Translations under genes and position numbers: made by a program
Notes under the pieces: model-generated
The model's database searches: none
What the model was told of the DNA's origin: nothing
Seen by the model: only the letters and a program-made list of their open reading frames with translations
Part shown: piece after piece, positions 35,440 through 43,168 of the stretch
How positions within the stretch are numbered: the stretch's first letter is position 1
How the letters are laid out: each line of letters begins with the position of its first letter
DNA from: Microcaldota archaeon
GTDB lineage: Archaea; Micrarchaeota; Micrarchaeia; Anstonellales; J096
Reading direction: 5' to 3'
NCBI GenBank assembly: GCA_015523325.1
Contig: WAKO01000016.1
Span: 1 to 45,305, forward strand
DNA: 45,305 nucleotides

Positions 35440-35464
35440 AAACCCTCTAAAAAACCCTCTAAAA
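35440..35464 (+). repeat. Tandem 12-bp duplication after the GalT-like gene
   Basis: AAACCCTCTAAAA occurs at 35440-35452 and 35452-35464 (period 12), just after the stop codon. It has T/A-rich flanks but no hairpin. Probably a local slippage duplication. Confidence 0.45.
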
Positions 35465-35538
35465 ATTTAAATGATTTTGAAGCTCCTTGAAACCAACTTG
35501 CAAAAGCTTTTTAATGCTTCCTCTTGCTCTTTTAAAAA

Positions 35539-37338
35539 GTGTATTTTAGGCATCAAACCTTCAGAAAATATCAGGACAAACTGATTAAGGACGTTTTAAA
35601 AGCTATTGAAACCAACTCCTGCTTATTAGCTAATGCTCCAACCGGGCTTGGAAAAACTGATGCAGTTTTAGGAGCAGCTTTAACCAAAGCCCTTGAAAAA
35701 AATCTCGTAGTTTTTTTCCTAACCCCAAAAATAAGCCAGCACAAAATAGCTTTAGAAGTTATAAAGGGAATAAATGAAAAATATGGGTTAGGGATAAAAG
35801 CTGTTGATTTGGTTGGAAGAAAATACATGTGTATCCACCCTTCTCTCCTAAACCTTGACCACGACAATTTTTACACAATGTGCAAAGCTTTGAGAGAAGA
35901 TGAAATTTGCTCTTATTATGGAAAAGCTGTTGGTTATTCAAAAGAAGAAAAAATAACAGCAAACCTCCTAAAAAAAGAACTTGAAAAGCAAAACGTTTAT
36001 GAGTTTGAAAACTTAATGGAATTTGGAAAAAAGAAAGAAGCCTGCCCCTATGAATTGTTAATTTCCCTTACTGATTCCTCCACAGTTATTGTAGGAGACT
36101 ACTACCACCTCTTCATAAAACCAGTTAGAGAAGTCCTCCTAAAAAAAGCTAGGAAAGAGCTTGAGGATTCCATAATAATTGTTGATGAAGCCCACAACCT
36201 TCCTTCCCGCCTAAGAGCAAACCTCTCAAAAACCCTAACAGAATTTATGTTAAAAAGAGTTGATTATGAGCTGGAATTGGTTGGAGGAGAAAAGCTAGGC
36301 ATAGTTGAGAGTTTTAAAGAATGGGTTAAAAGCATTCTTAAAGAGAAAAGGGAAGCAACCCTCTCCAAAGAGGATTTCATAAATTTTGTGGAGCAAAACT
36401 TTGAGTGGGAAAACTTAAAATCCTATTTGGAGGAAGCAGGAGTTAATTACTCAAAAATAACTAGGAGAAATAGCTTCTGCCTTAAGGTTAGCTCATTTTT
36501 AAGCCTTTGGGAAGAGGAAGGAGGAGAAGTGAGAATAGCCAAAAAATCCAAATACTACAGTATAAGCAAAAAACTACTAGACATCTCTTCCCAAGCAAAC
36601 ATCCTAAACCAAGCTTATTCCTCCATAATTATGAGTGGAACCCTCCATCCGGTGGAAATGTATAAGGATATTCTAGGAATAAAAAAACCAATAATGAGAG
36701 CTTATCCCTCTCCCTTTCCAGCAAGGAATAGGCTTTTCATAATCCAAAAAGGGATAACAACTCTCTATTCTAAGAGGGGAGAAGAGCTCTACAAATCCTA
36801 TGCAGAGTGGATTGATAAAGTTTTCCAAGCCTCTCCCGGAGGGGTGGCAGTTTTCTTTCCTTCCTTTGAGGTTCTTGAGGGAGTTTCAACCTTCATTAAG
36901 AGTAACTTCCTAAAGCAAGAGAGAAAATCCACTCCCTCAAAAAACCTCCTTATCTTAAAAAAATTCAGAAGTAAAAAATCTCTTTTGCTAGCTGTCCAAG
37001 GAGGGTCATTTAGTGAAGGTGTTGATTTCAACAATGGAGAGATAAAGGTTTTGATAGTAGCAGGTTTAGCTTTGGAGGAGATGAATATAGAAAGAAAGGC
37101 TTTGGTTGATTTTTATGAAAAAAAGTTCAAAAAAGGAATGGATTATGGTTATATTTATCCTGCTGTAACAAAGGCCCTTCAAGCAGCAGGTAGAGCAATA
37201 AGAAGAGAACAAGACAAAGCGGTAATCCTCCTAATGGATGAGAGGTTTAGATGGAGCAACTACTTCAAATTTCTTCCTCCTGAAAGTTATATAATAACCC
37301 CAAATCCAATCAAATACATAAATGAATTCTTCAAATAA
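35539..37338 (+). CDS. xpd: XPD/Rad3-family DNA helicase with Fe-S cluster
   Basis: 5'-3' superfamily 2 helicase of nucleotide-excision-repair type. Visible: Walker A NAPTGLGKTDA near residue 33, four Fe-S cysteines at Cys98, Cys115, Cys124 and Cys169, DEAH box IIVDEAHNLPSRLR, arch-domain region, motif GTLHP (SSIIMSGTLHP), motif V GSFSEGVDF, and motif VI QAAGRAIRREQD. Length 599 is normal for archaeal XPD. The start is GTG at 35539, about 25 nt after a TATA-like TTTTTAATG, so a leaderless transcript is likely. The stop codon lies within the arm of the first GC-rich repeat. Confidence 0.94.
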   Translation: MYFRHQTFRKYQDKLIKDVLKAIETNSCLLANAPTGLGKTDAVLGAALTKALEKNLVVFFLTPKISQHKIALEVIKGINEKYGLGIKAVDLVGRKYMCIHPSLLNLDHDNFYTMCKALREDEICSYYGKAVGYSKEEKITANLLKKELEKQNVYEFENLMEFGKKKEACPYELLISLTDSSTVIVGDYYHLFIKPVREVLLKKARKELEDSIIIVDEAHNLPSRLRANLSKTLTEFMLKRVDYELELVGGEKLGIVESFKEWVKSILKEKREATLSKEDFINFVEQNFEWENLKSYLEEAGVNYSKITRRNSFCLKVSSFLSLWEEEGGEVRIAKKSKYYSISKKLLDISSQANILNQAYSSIIMSGTLHPVEMYKDILGIKKPIMRAYPSPFPARNRLFIIQKGITTLYSKRGEELYKSYAEWIDKVFQASPGGVAVFFPSFEVLEGVSTFIKSNFLKQERKSTPSKNLLILKKFRSKKSLLLAVQGGSFSEGVDFNNGEIKVLIVAGLALEEMNIERKALVDFYEKKFKKGMDYGYIYPAVTKALQAAGRAIRREQDKAVILLMDERFRWSNYFKFLPPESYIITPNPIKYINEFFK

Positions 37339-37422
37339 GGGGCCAAGCCCCCCTTATCAACCCTCCAGAAAGGCCCTTAGAAGGTTCCCGAAGCTAAGGT
37401 TTTTCTAAGCCTTTTTCATCAC
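37339..37422. repeat. GC-rich 84-bp repeat unit R1
   Basis: First of four related units (R1-R4) surrounding a tRNA gene. It starts GGGGCCAAGCCCCCC and ends CATCAC. An 8-bp stem ATAAGGGG/CCCCTTAT (with a 7-nt loop) spans the XPD stop codon. A second stem CCTTAG/CTAAGG (37375-37399) encloses a 13-nt loop that on the minus strand reads CTTCGGGAACCTT. R1 and R2 differ by one base in the shared part (g/a at 37393). Base composition contrasts with the AT-rich surroundings. Confidence 0.85.
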
Positions 37423-37493
37423 GGGGCCAAGCCCCCCTTATCAACCCTCCAGAAAGGCCCTTAGAAGGTTCCCGAAACTAAGGTTTTTCTAAG
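37423..37493. repeat. GC-rich repeat unit R2
   Basis: Second unit, 84 bp after R1, nearly identical to it over 71 bp up to TTTTTCTAAG; the last 13 bp of the unit are missing and replaced by unique sequence leading to the tRNA 3' end. The CCTTAG/CTAAGG stem is intact with minus-strand loop TTTCGGGAACCTT. Confidence 0.85.
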
Positions 37494-37523
37494 GTTTAGA
37501 GTATTGTAAGGCTTTGAGAAAGA

Positions 37524-37605
37524 TGGGCCCGGTGGGATTTGAACCCACGACCCCTCGGTTTCTTTCTCCCGAAGCCGAGTGCTCTATCCACTGAGCTACG
37601 GGCCC
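37524..37605 (-). tRNA. tRNA-Arg(UCG) with a 9-nt insertion in the anticodon loop
   Basis: All standard elements are present: acceptor GGGCCCG/CGGGCCC, D-arm GCTC..GAGC with A20-type sequence AGTGGATA, anticodon stem CTCGG/CCGAG, variable GGGTC, T-arm GTGGG TTCAAAT CCCAC, discriminator A; no encoded CCA. The loop between the anticodon stem halves is 16 nt (CTTCGGGAGAAAGAAA) instead of 7. Removing 9 nt after position 37 gives CTTCGGA with anticodon UCG, the expected Arg loop, so this looks like a very short intron at the canonical 37/38 position. It lies between repeat pairs R1-R2 and R3-R4. Confidence 0.9.
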
Positions 37606-37610
37606 TATAA

Positions 37611-37694
37611 GGGGCCAAGCCCCCCTTATCAACCCTCCTGAATGGCCTTTAGAAGGTTCCCGAAACTAAGGTTTTTCTAAGCCTTTTTCATCAC
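37611..37694. repeat. GC-rich 84-bp repeat unit R3
   Basis: Third unit, starting 5 bp beyond the tRNA 5' end (the tRNA is on the minus strand, so this lies upstream of it). It has the 8-bp stem ATAAGGGG/CCCCTTAT. It differs from R1 at several sites (CCTGAATGGCCTTTAG), but the change in the second stem keeps a G-U wobble. The tRNA promoter would have to lie within this unit; TTGATAAGG on the minus strand about 20-30 nt upstream is a weak TATA candidate. Confidence 0.85.
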
Positions 37695-37754
37695 GGGGCC
37701 AAGCCCCCCTTATCAACCCTCCAGAAAGGCCCTTAGAAGGTTCCCGAAACTAGG
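37695..37754. repeat. GC-rich repeat unit R4 (truncated)
   Basis: Fourth unit, again 84 bp after the start of the preceding one. It matches R2 for about 58 bp up to CCCGAAACTA, then loses one A in the second stem arm (CTAGG instead of CTAAGG) and passes into the AT-rich leuS promoter region. Confidence 0.8.
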
Positions 37755-37818
37755 CTTCTTTCCTTCTAAAATTTATAGCGTTAAATAACTATTTAAACCC
37801 ATTGTCAGAAAAACTAAC

Positions 37819-40524
37819 ATGGAAAACATCAGTGAGGAAAAAGTTAGAGCTTATTGGGAGAGCTCAAAAGTTTTCCAAGCAAATCCTTCAGAGAAAGAAA
37901 AAGTCTTCATAACAGCGGCCTTTCCTTATCCAAACTCCCCCCAACATATAGGACATGCTAGAACCTACACAATAACAGATATTTATGCAAGATACAACCG
38001 CCTAATTGGAAAAAATGTTTTATTTCCAATGGGCTTTCATGTTACTGGCACTCCAATAATTGCAATGGCTAAAAGGATAGAGGAAGGAGATGAAGACTTA
38101 TTAAAAATCTTTGAAGAAATTTATGGAATTCCAAAAGAAAAAGCTAAATCCTTAACAAATCCTAAGGATTTAGTGCTCTATTTCTCAAAAGAAATAGAAG
38201 AGGGAATGAAGCTTCTTGGCTTAAGCATAGATTGGAGGAGAAAATTTTACACCTTTGATCCTCATTTCAACAAATTCATAGAATGGCAATTCTTAAAGCT
38301 AAAAGAAGCTGGATTTATTGAGAAAGGTGAACATCCCATTCCTTGGAGTGTTAAGCTTAACTCTCCAATAGGAGCTCATGACACAAAAGGGGATGTGGAT
38401 CCAGAAATTGAGGAAATTACAGGAATAAAGTTTGAGTTTGGAGACTCTTATTTAGTTGCTGCAACCTACAGGCCTGAAACAATCTTCGGAGTAACAAACC
38501 TTTGGATAAATGAGGAAGAGCAGTACGTTAAGGTTAGAATAAAGGGAGAGAACTACATCTTTTCCAAAAAGGCTTATGAAAAACTCTCCCACCAATTGGA
38601 AGGGGAGATTTTGGAGAGCTTTGGGGGCTCTTATCTTTTAAACAAAAAAGCAAAACACCCTCTCTCAAAAAAGGAAATTCCAATCCTTCCTGCAAGCTTT
38701 GTTAAAGGAGGGGAAGGAACAGGGATAGTTATGAGCGTTCCAGGGCATGCTCCTTATGATTATGTTGCCCTAAGAGATTTAGGAAAGCTAGAAGAGCTAA
38801 AGCCCCTAAAAATAATATCCTCATCCTTAAGCGTTGAGGAAGTGGTAGAAAAGCTAGGAATAAAGGAGCAAACCTCTCCAAAACTTGAAGAAGCTACAAA
38901 ATTAATTTATAAAGAAGAGGCCCATAAAGGAAAAATGCTTATTGAGAGCTACAAAGGAATGTTGGTTAAGGAAGCTAAGGAAAAAGTTAAAGAAGATTTA
39001 ATTAAGGAAGGAAAAGCAATTAGGATTTGGGTTATTGCTAATTCCCCTGTTTACACTAGGGCAGGGGATGAGGTTGTGGTTAAGCTAGTAAAAGACCAAT
39101 GGTTTATTAATTATGGCAACCCATCTTGGAAAGCTAGGGTTAGAGAGCATTTTGAGAAAATGAAAATAATCCCTCCCTCCTTAAAAAAGCAATTCCTTGA
39201 AACTGTTGAGTGGTTGGAGAGAAAGGCTTGTACAAGAAGCTCTGGTTTGGGAACAAGGTTTCCTTTTGATAAATCTAAGATGATAGAGGCTTTAAGTGAT
39301 TCCACAATTTATATGGCTTTCTACACAATCTCCCACAAGATAAAAGAGTTTTCTCCAAAAGAGCTTGATGAAGCCTTTTTTGACTACCTGTTTTTAGGGA
39401 AAGGAACTCCAAAAAATGCTTTGCACAAATCCCTGAGGGAGGAGTTTCTTTATTGGTATCCTCTTGATTCTCGTCATAGTGGGGCAGATTTGGTTAGGAA
39501 CCACTTAACCTTCTTTGTATTCAACCACATAGCCATATTTCCAAAGGAGCTTTGGCCAAAACAAATTGTTGTTAATGGCTTTGTTTTAATGGAAGGAAAA
39601 AAGATGAGCAAAAGCTTAGGAAATATCTTACCTCTTAAAGAAGCTATTAAGAAGTATGGAGCTGATGCTATAAGGATTAGTGTTGCAGGAACTAGCGATT
39701 TATTGCAAGATAGTGATTTTTATAGGAGTGTGGCTGAAGGAGTTAAACAAAGGCTAAGCTTTTTCAAAAACCTTCCAAAATCCCATCCAAAGCTTGAAAA
39801 TTCTGAAAAAGAAAAAATAGACCTCTGGCTAGAATCAAAACTTAACAGGAAAATAAAAGGAGTATTCAAAAAATATGAGGAATTCCAACTTAGGGAAATA
39901 ATCCTTGAATTATTTTATGAGATGTATGAAGAGATAAAGTGGTATTTGCAAAGAGTTAAAACCCCAAAGCTAAGAGAATTTCTAAAAAAATGGAGCCTTG
40001 CTTTATCTCCCTTCATCCCATACACTGCAGAAGCCATTTGGTTTGAGCTGGAAGGAAAGGGAATAGAAGGAGAAAAGCTCTCTTGGGAGGAAGAGAAAAT
40101 AAACCTTGATAGGGAAAAGGCAGAAGAGGTTATTAAGGCTATTCTTTTAGATGTCGAAAACATAAGAAAGCTAGCAAACAAAAAGGGAGAAAAGCTAACA
40201 ATTTGTCTAGCTTTAGATTGGAAATTTGATTTTCTATCCCTTTTGAGCAAAGAAAAAAACATGGAGAAAATCCAACAAAAAATAAAAGAAGGTGAAAAAC
40301 ACTTAATAGGGGAAAAGCTAAAGCTACTTTCCAAATTAAGAAAAGAACTTCATAAGATTGAATCTCCTCCTTCAAAAGAGATTCTTAAGGAGCATTTGGA
40401 GGATGCAAAGGAATTTTTAGAGAAGCAACTTCAACTAAAAGTTGAGATAGTAGAGGAAGAAACCTTAACTCATCCAAAAGCAAAACAATCCCTTCCAACA
40501 AAACCAGCTTTAATTCTTGAATAA
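37819..40524 (+). CDS. leuS: Leucyl-tRNA synthetase
   Basis: Class I synthetase charging tRNA-Leu. Visible: FPYPNSPQHIGHARTYTITDIYARY (HIGH motif), editing domain with TYRPETIFGVTNLWI and GTGIVMSVPGHAPYDYVAL (conserved editing Thr/Asp region), catalytic core LVRNHLTFFVFNHIAIF, KMSKS loop GKKMSKSLGNILPL, the anticodon-binding domain, and a C-terminal extension typical of archaeal/eukaryotic LeuRS. 901 residues. Preceded by ACTATTTAAACCC, a likely TATA box about 30 nt upstream of the ATG at 37819. Confidence 0.97.
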   Translation: MENISEEKVRAYWESSKVFQANPSEKEKVFITAAFPYPNSPQHIGHARTYTITDIYARYNRLIGKNVLFPMGFHVTGTPIIAMAKRIEEGDEDLLKIFEEIYGIPKEKAKSLTNPKDLVLYFSKEIEEGMKLLGLSIDWRRKFYTFDPHFNKFIEWQFLKLKEAGFIEKGEHPIPWSVKLNSPIGAHDTKGDVDPEIEEITGIKFEFGDSYLVAATYRPETIFGVTNLWINEEEQYVKVRIKGENYIFSKKAYEKLSHQLEGEILESFGGSYLLNKKAKHPLSKKEIPILPASFVKGGEGTGIVMSVPGHAPYDYVALRDLGKLEELKPLKIISSSLSVEEVVEKLGIKEQTSPKLEEATKLIYKEEAHKGKMLIESYKGMLVKEAKEKVKEDLIKEGKAIRIWVIANSPVYTRAGDEVVVKLVKDQWFINYGNPSWKARVREHFEKMKIIPPSLKKQFLETVEWLERKACTRSSGLGTRFPFDKSKMIEALSDSTIYMAFYTISHKIKEFSPKELDEAFFDYLFLGKGTPKNALHKSLREEFLYWYPLDSRHSGADLVRNHLTFFVFNHIAIFPKELWPKQIVVNGFVLMEGKKMSKSLGNILPLKEAIKKYGADAIRISVAGTSDLLQDSDFYRSVAEGVKQRLSFFKNLPKSHPKLENSEKEKIDLWLESKLNRKIKGVFKKYEEFQLREIILELFYEMYEEIKWYLQRVKTPKLREFLKKWSLALSPFIPYTAEAIWFELEGKGIEGEKLSWEEEKINLDREKAEEVIKAILLDVENIRKLANKKGEKLTICLALDWKFDFLSLLSKEKNMEKIQQKIKEGEKHLIGEKLKLLSKLRKELHKIESPPSKEILKEHLEDAKEFLEKQLQLKVEIVEEETLTHPKAKQSLPTKPALILE

Positions 40525-40566
40525 CCAAGCCAATTAGGGAAATTAATAGAACAAAAAAAAGTAGAA

Positions 40567-40649
40567 CGCCGGGGAGGGGATTCGAACCCCTGCGCCCAAA
40601 AGGGCATACGCTCTCCAGGCGTACCCGTTAACCGCTCCGGCACCCCGGC
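40567..40649 (-). tRNA. tRNA-Ser(GGA)
   Basis: Acceptor GCCGGGG/CCCCGGC, anticodon stem TACGC/GCGTA with loop CTGGAGA (anticodon GGA, reading UCC/UCU), long variable arm TGCCCTTTTGGGCG typical of serine tRNA, T-arm GGGG TTCGAAT CCCC, discriminator G. No encoded CCA and no intron. 83 nt. It lies between leuS and the GH125 gene, on the strand opposite to leuS. Confidence 0.95.
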
Positions 40650-40744
40650 AAAACTTCTTAATTTTCTTAATTTTCTCTAATTGGGGAAAACATTTTAAAA
40701 ATACTTTAAGCCCTTCTCTCAAACATTTTCTAAAACCTTACTTT

Positions 40745-42271
40745 TCACTTTTCACTCTTTAATTCATAAAACTTCTCATCAATTTTATACTTCTTAATTA
40801 CTAATTCAGAGAAGAGCGAATTCCCCATAGAAAAATACCTCCTAGTAAATTCAGAAGGATTGTCAGGATTAAAGGCTTCATGAATTAAATAAGTTCCTGC
40901 ATGAGATAATTTTAAGTACTTAAATACTTTCTCCTCCTCTTCCTTATTTTTTGTAGTTAAACCCTCCATAATTAATGAAAGAGTCCAAACCCCTTTTCTA
41001 TGTGGGCTCCCAACTCCTTTTACAACTTTTCCTTCTACAAAATACTTATTTTTCTTACTTAAAACAAACTCCCTAGTTTCTTTATAAACCTTTGAACCCT
41101 CATAATCTTTATTAAAGTAAGGAATAGAAAGTAAGCTAGGCAAATTTGCGTCATCCATTAACAAATAATTTCCAAACCCATCCACTTCATAAGCAAAAAT
41201 TCCATTAACAATTCCAAACTCATTAACCCCCTTCCTTATTTCTTCCCTTATCTCTTTACATTCCTTAGCCTTCTCCTTATCCTTATAAAACTCCTTATAA
41301 ATACTCTCCATCCACTCAAAAACCTTAATAGCAAATATTTGGGAGGGAATATGATAATTATAAAAACAAGGGTCATCACTTGGTCTAAAAGCACTCCATA
41401 TCATTCCAGTATATTTAACCTTATTAGGTTTTTTTAACAACCCTCTAACAAAATCATTTGGGCTAAAGTAATCCATTTGGTTATAATGGGAAAGTTCTTC
41501 ATGATTTTGCTCTATTCTAGCTAGTTCCAAAATACAATTTAAGGCCCTCTTAACCTCTTCACCAAAAATTTTTTTATCCTTAGTAATTTCATAATAGTTA
41601 TGAGCTAACCAAACAAAGTAAAGTAAAGAATCAAGCTCATACTTCCTTCTCCTAACTGAATAATCCTCAAAAAATGCATAAGCATAAGGATCCCTAACTA
41701 TGCATTTTGCTTGCCTCTTTATAATTCCCCTCACTATTTCCGCAATTTCCTCTTCCTTTAAAAATGGGTAATAAGCGTGTATTTGAAGAGCAGAATCCCT
41801 TAACCACATCGCCTGAATATCTCCTGTTATTAAATAATAAGTTCCATTTTCTGCCTTATAAAGGTAGTTTGCTATAGCATCTGGAAAGCACTTTAAAAAC
41901 ATCTTCTTCAATTCCTTATCCTCAATCTCAATTTTATCCTTTTTTACAAGCTCTAAAAGATCCTTTATTACTTTTGGAAGAGCAACCTTTTTGAGAACTT
42001 TTTGCTCATATTCATAAATCTTTGAGAACAACTGCTTTTTTTGGATCTTTCTTAAGAAAAAAGCTGTAATCTCCCCAAAAAACTCAGCCCTCCTAGCTTT
42101 ACTAAAAGGCTCTAACACAAAATCAGCTAGAATTTTAGCCTCTTTTTCTCCAACCTTTATTCCTTGTTCCTCCAAATAATTCTCAACTAACTCAATCCTT
42201 CTTTGAAGAGTTGTTATTGCATTATCTGCTGCAATAACCTTTAACTCCTTAAGGACTTTTTGCACATCCAC
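40745..42271 (-). CDS. GH125-family exo-alpha-1,6-mannosidase-like protein
   Basis: Glycoside hydrolase 125 (Mug157-related) proteins have an (alpha/alpha)6 barrel and remove alpha-1,6-linked mannose by inversion. Signatures: GDIQAMWLRDSALQIHAYYPFL near residue 150, YELDSLLYFVWLAHNYYEITKD near 205, MIWSAFRPSDDPCFYNYHIPSQIFA near 290, FLLMDDANLPSLLSIPYF-type segment, and GVGSPHRKGVWTLSLIMEGLTT near 425. Length 508 is near the norm. No signal peptide is seen, so it acts in the cytoplasm. Preceded by the MPGP gene with 29 nt between. Such enzymes are rare in archaea. Confidence 0.85.
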   Translation of the reverse strand: MDVQKVLKELKVIAADNAITTLQRRIELVENYLEEQGIKVGEKEAKILADFVLEPFSKARRAEFFGEITAFFLRKIQKKQLFSKIYEYEQKVLKKVALPKVIKDLLELVKKDKIEIEDKELKKMFLKCFPDAIANYLYKAENGTYYLITGDIQAMWLRDSALQIHAYYPFLKEEEIAEIVRGIIKRQAKCIVRDPYAYAFFEDYSVRRRKYELDSLLYFVWLAHNYYEITKDKKIFGEEVKRALNCILELARIEQNHEELSHYNQMDYFSPNDFVRGLLKKPNKVKYTGMIWSAFRPSDDPCFYNYHIPSQIFAIKVFEWMESIYKEFYKDKEKAKECKEIREEIRKGVNEFGIVNGIFAYEVDGFGNYLLMDDANLPSLLSIPYFNKDYEGSKVYKETREFVLSKKNKYFVEGKVVKGVGSPHRKGVWTLSLIMEGLTTKNKEEEEKVFKYLKLSHAGTYLIHEAFNPDNPSEFTRRYFSMGNSLFSELVIKKYKIDEKFYELKSEK

Positions 42272-42300
42272 TCTTTCCCTCCTTCACTCCATTCATTGCT

Positions 42301-43155
42301 TCACTCCTTTAATATGAAATTCTCAACAACATAAGAAAACCCTTCTCCATTCTTTAAATTTATTTTAACTACTCCCTCCTCCTCAAAAGCAAACCTTCCT
42401 TTTAAATTAAGAAGTAAAAACCCTCTATCCACAGCTAAAAGCATACTCCTATCATTCTTTCCATCTCCTATCCCATAGCTCCTAACCTTTTTTCCTCTCA
42501 ACCTCTCATAAATCCTAACAAACAAACTTACCGCCTTTCCCTTACTCGCATTTTTTCCATAAATATTTAGAAACCTACTCCCCTCTACCAAGCTAATCCC
42601 TTTTTTTTCCAAATCATTCCTAAGCTCTTCAAGCTTTTCCTTCTCCTCAAGCAAAAAGCTTTCATTAAACCTTTTTTCTTTTGCAAGCCTAGCCAACTCA
42701 ATAGGCAATCCTGTAACTTTTGCAACCTCCTCCTCCCCCATATCTCCAAATCCTTTAACCTTAATTCCAAGCTTTTTAGAGCTCTCCTTCAAAGCCTTTC
42801 TAAGCTCTTCATAATCCTTTCCTAAAATAATCTCAAATCCTTCCTCACTCCTCCTAATTTCAGCTTCTTTTCCTACAACCCTCACAACTCTCTCAAGCTC
42901 CTCCTCCTCACAAAACGAAAAAGGAATATTTATTAGAGATCCATTTTCAGCTATAAAGAGGGATTGTTTTCCAAGCCTCTTCAAATAATAGAGGTTTTCA
43001 CTCTTTGTTTTTGAAGTACAAAAAATTAGAGGAATCCCATGCTCTTCCAAAGCATTTATTCCTTTCAAGCTCTTTTCAAAACTATACTCCTCATCCAACA
43101 AAGTCCCATCCAAATCAGAAAAAACAAGCTTTTCTAAAGACCCCTCAAAACCCAT
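42301..43155 (-). CDS. Mannosyl-3-phosphoglycerate phosphatase-like HAD hydrolase
   Basis: HAD subfamily IIB phosphatase resembling MPGP, which makes the compatible solute mannosylglycerate from its phosphorylated form. Motif I is VFSDLDGTLLDEEYSF (Asp14, Asp16), motif II FCTSKTKSENLYYL, conserved FIAENGSLINIP, cap-domain signature GDMGEEEVAKVTGLPIELARLAKEKRFNESFLLE, motif IV SYGIGDGKNDRSML. The cap sequence is typical of MPGP. No mannosyl-3-phosphoglycerate synthase is in the window. Flanked by the GH125 gene (29 nt) and the nucleotidyltransferase gene (13 nt), pointing to one operon. Confidence 0.8.
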   Translation of the reverse strand: MGFEGSLEKLVFSDLDGTLLDEEYSFEKSLKGINALEEHGIPLIFCTSKTKSENLYYLKRLGKQSLFIAENGSLINIPFSFCEEEELERVVRVVGKEAEIRRSEEGFEIILGKDYEELRKALKESSKKLGIKVKGFGDMGEEEVAKVTGLPIELARLAKEKRFNESFLLEEKEKLEELRNDLEKKGISLVEGSRFLNIYGKNASKGKAVSLFVRIYERLRGKKVRSYGIGDGKNDRSMLLAVDRGFLLLNLKGRFAFEEEGVVKINLKNGEGFSYVVENFILKE

Positions 43156-43168
43156 GTATTTAAACTTC

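Noticed and set aside
37416..37422. GTGATGA (box C) on the minus strand at the R1/R2 and R3/R4 junctions, suggesting a C/D sRNA in the repeats
   Set aside because: No CTGA box D or D' follows at the right distance in any unit, so only one of four boxes is present.
37524..37605. tRNA-adjacent integration site of a mobile element
   Set aside because: No integrase gene or duplicated tRNA 3' end is visible; the flanking repeats are not copies of the tRNA end.
37339..37754. CRISPR array
   Set aside because: The units are adjacent without variable spacers, are only four in number and are interrupted by a tRNA gene; no cas genes are in the window.
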